Origin: JACZUI01 sp965216725
GTDB lineage: Bacteria; Actinomycetota; Acidimicrobiia; Spongiisociales; ZC4RG35
Reading direction: 5' to 3'
DNA length: 64,000 nucleotides
NCBI GenBank assembly: GCA_965216725.1
Contig: CBDCGI010000021.1
Coordinates: forward strand, 29,506-93,505
The position numbers and the translations under genes were made by a program. The notes beneath the pieces were generated by a model. The model had not been told where the DNA came from and ran no database searches. It was given only the letters and a program-made list of their open reading frames with translations. Positions 57,982 through 64,000 of the stretch are shown here, one piece after another (the stretch's first letter is position 1; each line of letters starts with the position of its first letter).

Positions 57982-59262
57982 ATGCCGCCGAGGATCTCCG
58001 ACCGCTACACACTGGAGCTGCGGCTTGGACGCGACGGTGATCTCGAAGAATGGCTGGCGACCGACACCTCGCTAGAGCGACCCGTCCTGATCAGGGCCCT
58101 CGGCCCCGAGAGCAGTTCCCGGCGCCGCGACGAGTTCGTTGCGGCGGTGAGCGCCGCGGCGAAATCGGCCCACCCTCATCTGGGCAAGATCTTCGCCGTC
58201 GACAAGGTCGAAGGCGGTGCCTATTCGGTCTCGGAATGGCCGGGGGGCGCCACACTGTCCGATCGTGTCGCGGCAGGAACGGTTATGGAGCTGGACGAAT
58301 TCCTGCCCAACGCCGCTGGTCTCGCAGGGGCACTGGCAGAGCTGCATCGCTCTGGCGCCACCCACGGCAACATCGACACCTCTGCGGTCGCCTACTCGGT
58401 GGCTCATCCCGCGAAACTCATCGGCTTCGGCCGATCCGGGACAGCCAATGCCGACCACGATGTGCGGGCCCTTGCAGGAGTGCTGGAAACTGCAGCGACC
58501 GGCAGACCACCTGGTGGAGCACCACCATCGGAAAGCATCGATGGATTCCCCCGTCGTCTCGACCGCATTCTCCGCCACGGGCAATCAGGACGATTGACGG
58601 CCGAGGAACTCAACAAGCTCCTCCTGGGGACACGCACACCTCACGGCCCGCGCCCAGAACCGCGCTCGACGTCTAGACGAGTTCTGATCGTGGCACTCTC
58701 CCTCGTGGTTGTGGCAGTGGGACTGGTGGCCCTTGGCCGGCTGTTCAGCGAAGGCGGCGAACTGCTCCCGGTGGCACCCGAAGCCTCCACGCCCACATCC
58801 TCGCCACCGCCCAGCACCACGACCACGATCGTGCCCGAAGTGGACACTCTCGTGGCTGCTTCTTTCGACCCCTACGGCGAAGGAGGGGAGAACGACCAAG
58901 ACGTGCCCAACCTGATCGATGGGAGCACCCGTACCCGCTGGCAGACAGAGCGCTATCAGGCGCCGCTCACCGAGGTAAAGCCGGGTGTCGGAGTGCGGTT
59001 CTCGGTGCAAGGGTCACCGTCTGCGGTCAGCCTCCTCGGTCTGACCTCAGGAACCGGTTTCGAGGTCCACTGGTCAGCCGCCGTGTCGCCGCAGCTCGAG
59101 GACTGGGAGCGAATCCTGCGAGGCCTGGCTCCCGAAGGCCCCATAAGTTTCACACTTCCCACCCGTGTCGATGGGCATTGGCTGCTCTGGCTCACCGACC
59201 TCCCGCCACACCCAGACGGAGGCTTCTACTCCTCGATCGCGGAAGTACGATTCTCGCCGTGA
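57982..59262 (+). CDS. MviN-type pseudokinase with transmembrane and extracellular discoidin-like domain
   Basis: A 426-residue membrane protein. Residues 1-215 form a protein-kinase fold without catalytic residues: the HRD loop reads HGN and DFG reads GFG. One transmembrane helix (VLIVALSLVVVAVGLVAL, 233-250), a Pro/Thr-rich linker and an external beta-sandwich (DGSTRTRWQTERYQ onward) follow. This is the architecture of the C-terminal half of mycobacterial MviN (Rv3910), and the gene is followed by sigM as there, but the lipid II flippase half is missing. The stop overlaps the sigM start (GTGA). Confidence 0.78.
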   Translation: MPPRISDRYTLELRLGRDGDLEEWLATDTSLERPVLIRALGPESSSRRRDEFVAAVSAAAKSAHPHLGKIFAVDKVEGGAYSVSEWPGGATLSDRVAAGTVMELDEFLPNAAGLAGALAELHRSGATHGNIDTSAVAYSVAHPAKLIGFGRSGTANADHDVRALAGVLETAATGRPPGGAPPSESIDGFPRRLDRILRHGQSGRLTAEELNKLLLGTRTPHGPRPEPRSTSRRVLIVALSLVVVAVGLVALGRLFSEGGELLPVAPEASTPTSSPPPSTTTTIVPEVDTLVAASFDPYGEGGENDQDVPNLIDGSTRTRWQTERYQAPLTEVKPGVGVRFSVQGSPSAVSLLGLTSGTGFEVHWSAAVSPQLEDWERILRGLAPEGPISFTLPTRVDGHWLLWLTDLPPHPDGGFYSSIAEVRFSP

Positions 59263-59798
59263 CCGCACCTCCAACCGACGCAGAGTTGGTGAAACGCGTC
59301 GTAGAAGGCGACCACGACGCGTTCAACCAAGTGATGAAGGCCCATGAGGACCGCGTCTTCTCTGTATGCCTGCGGATCATGGGGGACAGGGAACGAGCCC
59401 TGGACGCAACCCAAGAGACCTTCTTGACGGTCTTCCGCAAGGCAGGCCAATTCAAAGGCGACTCTGCTCTCGGAACCTGGATCTATCGCATCGCGGTCAA
59501 CACCTGTTACGACATGCTGCGAAAGGCGAAACGACGACGCACGGACCCGCTGCCGGAGCACATCGATCCAAGCGACCCCTCAGCTGAGGCTGCCCTCGAC
59601 TCGGCGGGCGACCGCCCCGAGATCCTCGCCGCGCTCTCCAAGCTCCCGAAGGAGTTTCGGGCGGCAGTTGTCCTCGCCGACATCGAAGGCCTCGGGACGG
59701 CGGAGGTGGCAAAAGCGTTGGGTGTTCCTTCGGGGACCGTCAAATCGAGGGTGTACAGGGGACGCCGCCTTCTTGCCAAGTATCTCGGGAACCAATGA
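59259..59798 (+). CDS. ECF sigma factor (SigM-like)
   Basis: A 179-residue sigma-70 family protein: region 2 with RIMGDRERALDATQETFLTVFRK and WIYRIAVNTCYDMLR, region 4 with LPKEFRAAVVLADIEGLGTAEVAKAL and VPSGTVKSRVYRGRRLL. Position between the pseudokinase and a ZAS-type anti-sigma gene, upstream of trxB, matches mycobacterial sigM. GTG 59259 overlaps the previous stop by four bases, so the pair is coupled. Confidence 0.92.
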   Translation: MTAPPTDAELVKRVVEGDHDAFNQVMKAHEDRVFSVCLRIMGDRERALDATQETFLTVFRKAGQFKGDSALGTWIYRIAVNTCYDMLRKAKRRRTDPLPEHIDPSDPSAEAALDSAGDRPEILAALSKLPKEFRAAVVLADIEGLGTAEVAKALGVPSGTVKSRVYRGRRLLAKYLGNQ

Positions 59799-59824
59799 CA
59801 TGACTACGACATCAAACCAAACAG

Positions 59825-60580
59825 ATGCATAGACACGATCTCAACCTGATCGCCGATTACGCAAGCGGCGCGCTCGACGACACATCTCGGGCCAAATCAC
59901 TCGTGGAGTCATGTGAGACCTGTCATTCCGAGTACCAACTCCAGCGAGATGTTCGCCACAGCCTGAACGCCGTGCCGCCTGCCTCCCTCACCGAATCTGA
60001 ACGGTCGGCTCTGCGCCGTGACCTGTGGACGGAGCTTCGCTCGGGGACACAGCCTCCAGAACGCCGAAGCCGAATCCCTTTCTGGTACCGGTTGTCCTTC
60101 GGTGCCGCCGCTGTGGTGCTCGTGGCGGGTGTCATGTTCGTCTACGCCGACTCGGCTAGTGATGACTCCTCTGAAGCTGCAAGTTTCGATGCGGCATCTG
60201 CAACCACCTCTGCCGGCGCGGCATCGGCGGAGGATGACGTTCAGCGAGACTCCGCGAGCCCTCCGGAGGAAGCGGCCCCCTCAGACGGCGGAAGCGACGG
60301 CGCCATGGCACCAGAAGAGTCGGAGTATCTCCCGATGATCGAGGCCATGCGCCAAGCGCCCGCCCAAACCGGCATCGCAACCTATGCAAGCCAAAGCCTG
60401 GAAAGCACTGTTCTCGAGTGCCTGAACGAGGCAGGCCTAGCCGACCACGATCCGGTAGGGACTGTCGGCGAATCGTCACGGTTCTACCTCGCAATCCCGC
60501 CTGGTGAGGTCTTCGACGCTGAAACGCCGATAAGCGTCGTAGACGCAACAACCTGCGAGCTCATCCACATAGATCCATGA
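59825..60580 (+). CDS. Anti-sigma factor with N-terminal zinc-finger-like domain
   Basis: A 251-residue membrane protein. The N-terminus has the ZAS pattern HDLNLIADYASGALDD ... ESCETCHSEY (His and two Cys), which would hold the sigma factor. A transmembrane segment spans about 85-107 (FWYRLSFGAAAVVLVAGVMF), then a long Ser/Ala/Glu-rich linker and a small external domain (TVLECLNEAGLADHDP). It follows sigM by 26 bases and is presumably its regulator, released by a redox or envelope signal. Confidence 0.85.
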   Translation: MHRHDLNLIADYASGALDDTSRAKSLVESCETCHSEYQLQRDVRHSLNAVPPASLTESERSALRRDLWTELRSGTQPPERRSRIPFWYRLSFGAAAVVLVAGVMFVYADSASDDSSEAASFDAASATTSAGAASAEDDVQRDSASPPEEAAPSDGGSDGAMAPEESEYLPMIEAMRQAPAQTGIATYASQSLESTVLECLNEAGLADHDPVGTVGESSRFYLAIPPGEVFDAETPISVVDATTCELIHIDP

Positions 60581-60614
60581 GCGACCTCAGATCGGCGTTC
60601 TGAGACCCGCTCAC

Positions 60615-60620
60615 TAATCT
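60615..60620 (+). promoter_or_regulatory. Leaderless -10 (TAATCT)
   Basis: TAATCT ends six bases before GTG 60627. Confidence 0.45.
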
Positions 60621-60626
60621 GACGTC

Positions 60627-60893
60627 GTGGAAGATTATCCGGCGCGTTTCGCCGACCTACTGGAACAGACCGCGGTCAGGGTTCGATCGCTGACTGTCGA
60701 CCGTGTGGCCCGCATCATTCGACAAGGCGGGTTGGGAATCCTGGCCCTCGATCTCGGGTTCATATCCTTGTTGTTCCTGCTGTACGCAATCTTCGGGGCC
60801 CTGGAAATTCCCCTGACCACAGCAGGTGCTCTGGCACTCGTCGGGGCCCTATTGATCGGGGTAGGCGGGTTTATCTGGTTCAAGAGGACGTAG
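60627..60893 (+). CDS. Small membrane protein upstream of trxB
   Basis: An 88-residue protein with an acidic/basic N-terminal amphipathic part and two transmembrane segments (ILALDLGFISLLFLLYAIF, and AGALALVGALLIGVGGFIWF). I do not recognise the family. It sits between the anti-sigma gene and trxB, ending five bases before trxB. Confidence 0.65.
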   Translation: MEDYPARFADLLEQTAVRVRSLTVDRVARIIRQGGLGILALDLGFISLLFLLYAIFGALEIPLTTAGALALVGALLIGVGGFIWFKRT

Positions 60894-60897
60894 TCAA

Positions 60898-61826
60898 TTG
60901 ACACACGAGAGAGTTGTAATCATCGGATCCGGACCGGCCGGATTGACGGCTGCTCTGTACGCAGCCCGAGCCGACCTGGATCCGCGGGTCTTCGAGGGCA
61001 GCGCAGCCGGCGGTCAGCTGATGATCACCACCGACGTCGAGAATTACCCCGGGTTCCCCGATGGGATCATGGGACCCGAGCTCATGGACCAATTCCGCAA
61101 GCAGGCGGAGAGGTTCGGTGCCCGGTTGCAGCAAATCGACGTCACCGAGGTCGACTTCAGCCAGAGGCCGTTCAAGATCGCCACCGGTGCGGATCAGTAC
61201 ACGGCCGACGCCGTGATCGTCGCCACCGGGGCCACCGCGAAGTGGCTAGGGAATTCCAGGAGAGGAGAAACTGACGGGCCGGGGTGTGTCCCGCCTGCGC
61301 CACCTGTGACGGGTTCTTCTTCAGGGATCAAGAACTGGTCGTGGTGGGGGGTGGCGATACCGCCATGGAAGAGGCACTCTTCCTGACCAAATTCGCCTCA
61401 AAGGTGACCGTCGTTCACAGACGGGACGAGTTTCGAGCATCGAAGATCATGGCCGGTCGGGTGATGGATCATGACAAGATCGAGGTTCGCTGGAACTCGG
61501 TCGTCACCGAGGTCCTGGGAGAGTCGACCGTCGAAGCGGTCACACTCGAAGACACGGTCACCCGTGAGAAGACCCAATTCCCGACCAACGGCCTGTTCGT
61601 CGCCATCGGGCACAAGCCCAGCACCGAGATCTTCGCAGGTGAACTCGATCTGGACGACAACGGATATGTGGTCATCGCCAAGCCGGGGACGACATGGACA
61701 TCGGTTGAGGGGGTCTTTGCCGCGGGTGATGTGGCCGACCACGTCTACCGTCAAGCGGTGACGGCCGCGGGAACCGGGTGCATGGCGGCCATCGATGCCG
61801 AACGATGGCTGGCCGAACAGGAATGA
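60898..61826 (+). pseudogene. trxB: Thioredoxin reductase, frame broken twice (probable sequence error)
   Basis: NADPH-dependent flavoprotein that reduces thioredoxin. Both ends are intact: VVIIGSGPAGLTAALYAARAD and NYPGFPDGIMGPELM in frame one, and CATCDGFFFRDQELVVVGGG with the redox CxxC, then AAGDVADHVYRQAVTAAGTG. Between them, one extra base near 61251-61253 and one near 61290-61292 shift the frame; removing both restores a normal TrxB. TTG 60898 start. Both changes duplicate a neighbouring base, which fits sequencing error better than decay. Confidence 0.88.
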
Positions 61827-61868
61827 GTTGCTGCTCATGGCGGTTGACCAGAGCTCAAGGAGAGAGAT

Positions 61869-62190
61869 GTGAGTGAGATCAAGATCCTGAACGATGGCAA
61901 TTTTCAACGAGGCAATCAGCACGGACCGACCGATCCTGGTCGACTTCTGGGCCGAGTGGTGTGGCCCATGCCGGGTCATCGCCCCGATCCTCGAGGAGAT
62001 CGCCGCCGAACAGGACAACATCGACATTGGGAAGCTGAACATCGATCACAACCCGATGCCGGCCGCAACGAACGACGTCATGAGCATCCCCACTCTGATC
62101 CTCTTCAAGGACGGGGTGGAGAAGAAGCGAATCATCGGGGCGATGCCCAAACACCGTCTCCTCAGCGAACTCTCGGAGTTCGTCTCCTGA
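61869..62190 (+). pseudogene. trxA: Thioredoxin, frame broken once (probable sequence error)
   Basis: The small redox partner of TrxB. From GTG 61869 (ribosome site AAGGAGAG) the frame reads SEIKILNDGNF, then an extra T in the run at 61901-61904 shifts it; the continuation FNEAISTDRPILVDFWAEWCGPCR carries the WCGPC active site and ends at 62190. Removing one T gives a standard 106-residue thioredoxin. The part from 61894 could be read as a short separate gene, but it lacks the first strand. Confidence 0.88.
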
Positions 62191-62236
62191 CAGCCAGAGC
62201 TTTGGCGGACAACCGAGTCTGACCTCTTCGAACCGA

Positions 62237-62242
62237 TATCCT
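62237..62242 (+). promoter_or_regulatory. Leaderless -10 (TATCCT) for the cwlM-like gene
   Basis: TATCCT ends seven bases before ATG 62250 and selects that start. Confidence 0.4.
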
Positions 62243-62249
62243 CCCGGTG

Positions 62250-63235
62250 ATGCGTCTCTACCGACAGGGGGACACCGGACAAGCGGTCGCCGATATTCAG
62301 GACCGGCTCGCAGCCCTTGGGTTCGCCGTCGGGCCCGACGATCGTGGAAGTTTCGGACTGGGGACCACTGATGCCGTGCGCAGCGTTCCAGAAGGCAAAA
62401 GGCCTCGATATAGACAGCATCGTGGGTCCCGACACCTGGCGATCTCTCTACGAGGCAGGCTACCGGCTCGGCGACCGACTCCTGTTCTATCGACGGCCCA
62501 TGATCCGCGGAGAAGACGTCTCCGAGATCCAATCCCGACTCAACTCCCTTGGCTTCGACGCCGGCAAAGTCGACAGGGATATTTGGACCCGACACCGAAA
62601 AGGCTGTGCTCGAGTTCCAAACGAACCGCGGTTCGTGGCTGAAGACGGCAAGGCCGGCCCCGAAGTCGTCACTGAACTTCGGCTCGTCACTCGTGGAGAA
62701 ATGAAGGCGGGGAGGCACGCTCTGAGAGAGCAGGAGTGGCTCCGCCGCCTCCCCAATACACTCGTTGGTGCCAGGGTCTACCTCGACGCAGGATGCCGCA
62801 ACCCGACCGAAGCGCGCAGCGCTTGGGTGGCCGCCTCGGCCACAGCCCTCCAACTCCAGCAGTCCGGCGGTCTTCCAATTCTTTCCAGGTCAGAGGATGT
62901 CTCTCTTCCGGAACGATTGCGGGCACGACGGGCCAATCGATACGGCTCGGACATCATCATCGCCTTCCAGTTGAGCAACGATGACGAGGACCGGGTCCTC
63001 TTCTTCTCTTCAGAGCACAGCCGCTCTGCCGCAGGCGCCATGCTGGCGTCAGCAATCGCAGACTGCCGTTGGAGGAATGGTCGAGGGCCGAGCGAGCGCG
63101 ATGCTCAAGGAGACCCGGGCACCGGCGGTGGTGGTATCAAAAGCGAAGCTGGACAGCGAGATCGGGACAACAATCGTCGCCGGGTTGCGTCAGTTTCTTC
63201 TCCGGCGCCTCGGTCATGACGTGAATTCTCGATAG
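62250..63235 (+). pseudogene. CwlM-like peptidoglycan-binding/amidase-fold protein, multiple frame breaks
   Basis: Pieces in three frames assemble into a CwlM-type protein: two peptidoglycan-binding repeats (MRLYRQGDTGQAVADIQDRL and FYRRPMIRGEDVSEIQSRL), then an amidase-3-like domain (RVYLDAGCRNPTEARSA, DIIIAFQLSNDDEDRVLFF) ending VEGRASAMLKETRAPAV. In mycobacteria CwlM is a regulator of MurA rather than an enzyme. Breaks lie near 62385, 62578, about 62635 and about 63070. The first two are clean one-base insertions. The 3' end overlaps parB by about 22 bases. Confidence 0.75.
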
Positions 63236-64000
63236 AGGCGCTCCAGTTCCTCGATCGAGCCAACCTGATCTCGACCTTCCCCTTCTCGTTTCGATAGTTG
63301 ATCTTCACTCGAGTCCCCAAGTGCTCAGCCAAACGATTCTCCAATTCGATGATCTCCACTGGTCGTAGTTGCCGCACCGACGACCCGGACGCCGAATCAC
63401 CACCCTTGCGAGCTTTCGCCGCCTGCTCCATCTGTCGGACGCTCCAACCCTCATCTGCCGCCTTCTTTGCCACGTGGGTCACGTAGGACCTCGTCTTCGA
63501 TCCGGATCAGCGGACGCACGTGACCGGCACTCAACTGTCCACCGTCCACCAGCTGCTGCACCTCTTCGGGTAACTGCAAGAGACGCACCGTATTGGAAAC
63601 CGAAGGCCTCGACTTGCCGACCCGAGCGGCAACTTCGTCCTGCTTCATTCCATGATTTTCCAGGAGTTGGTGATAGGCCGTGGGCTTCCTCGATCGGAGT
63701 CAAGTCCTGACGCTGTACGTTCTCCACCAACGCCTCGACCAGCGTCGAGCTCCCCCGCGCTTTCTCTGACCACCGCCGGTATCAGGGGCACTCCTGCCTG
63801 ACGGGCGGCCCGCCACCGTCGTTCCCCGGCGATCAGTCGGTATCCGTCGTCGGCACGAGTCACCACCACCGGCTGCAGGACTCCTACTTCCTTGATCGAG
63901 TCAGACAACTCGCCTAAGGAATCGGCGTCGAAATTGTGCCGCGGCTGATCGGGATTGGGGCTGATTTCATCAATAGGAATATGGATGAATCCGGATTCGG
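63214..64000 (-). pseudogene. parB: ParB chromosome partitioning protein, partial and frame-broken
   Basis: CTPase clamp that loads at parS sites near the origin. The frame is open to the window edge (HIPIDEISPNPDQPRHNF), then GVLQPVVV, LIAGERRWRAAR (the box-II motif region), VENVQRQDLTPIEEAH, the helix-turn-helix KQDEVAARVGKSRPSVSNTV, GHVRPLI, and the C-terminal dimer domain ending RLYREFTS at 63214. At least four single-base breaks separate these pieces, near 63745, 63690, 63480 and 63280. The N-terminal first residues lie outside the window. Confidence 0.85.

Noticed and set aside
60898..61826. trxB as two separate genes
   Set aside because: The two frames are the N- and C-terminal parts of one TrxB; the second begins inside a conserved motif and neither alone is functional.
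63214..64000. parS sites near parB
   Set aside because: I looked for the 16-bp TGTTTCACGTGAAACA-type palindrome in the right-hand part of the window and did not see one; they may lie beyond the edge.

Overview
This is a GC-rich stretch of an actinobacterial chromosome, probably from an uncultured Actinomycetota (Acidimicrobiia-like) lineage. Taxonomy is inferred from gene content, not from a phylogenetic marker. The evidence is a PAC2-family protein, a zinc-type S18, a 29-residue bS22-like protein, AfsR-type regulation, and a gene order resembling the origin-proximal pcnA / mviN / sigM / trxB / trxA / cwlM / parB region of mycobacteria. The rpsF-ssb-rpsR-rplI-dnaB block is also typical of origin-proximal DNA, so dnaA and parA probably lie just beyond the right edge.

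Layout. 0-5 kb: mobA, an AlkC/AlkD-like repair protein, a gamma-carbonic-anhydrase-like protein, and purF-purM. 5-15 kb: a purine catabolism island with an adenine deaminase, a three-subunit molybdenum hydroxylase (xanthine dehydrogenase type), an 8-oxoguanine deaminase, a DUF6986 CitE-like aldolase, 5-hydroxyisourate hydrolase, a fused allantoicase/OHCU decarboxylase, and allantoinase. It covers adenine to ureidoglycolate except for urate oxidase, which I do not find. MobA may supply cofactor for the molybdenum enzyme. 15-23 kb: membrane proteins, a class III aminotransferase, and a SARP/NB-ARC regulator with a divergent 55-residue ORF, the pair bracketed by two nearly identical 19-20 bp-stem palindromes. 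23-33 kb: TrpB2, an MBL-fold lipoprotein, acs, lnt, an inositol-phosphatase-family protein, an amidohydrolase and an M3 peptidase. 33-36 kb: a metal-efflux operon merR-copZ-copA. 36-43 kb: PAC2, bS22, thrB, tRNA-Gly(CCC), dcd, dnaB and the rpsF operon. 43-56 kb: panB, nfo, pyrE, a histidine phosphatase, a cis-prenyltransferase, hemolysin III, pepP, a haloalkane dehalogenase, CCA-adding enzyme and pilT. 56-64 kb: an HDAC-like deacetylase, a GNAT protein, a stand-alone MviN-type pseudokinase, sigM with its anti-sigma factor, then trxB, trxA, a cwlM-like gene and parB.

Three things stand out across the window. (1) About 23 genes have a TANNNT hexamer exactly 6-7 nt before the initiation codon, so leaderless transcription appears to be a default mode; this rule also resolves several ambiguous starts. 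(2) A 46-bp element containing CTCTCCTCCTAAGGA occurs three times, each time co-oriented with and downstream of a gene 3' end. (3) From about 61.25 kb to the right edge, four consecutive genes that are normally essential or important are broken by roughly ten single-base indels although their translated residues stay conserved. This looks like poor sequence near a contig end rather than true pseudogenes.

No insertion sequence, prophage, CRISPR array or gene-free stretch longer than 300 bp was seen.
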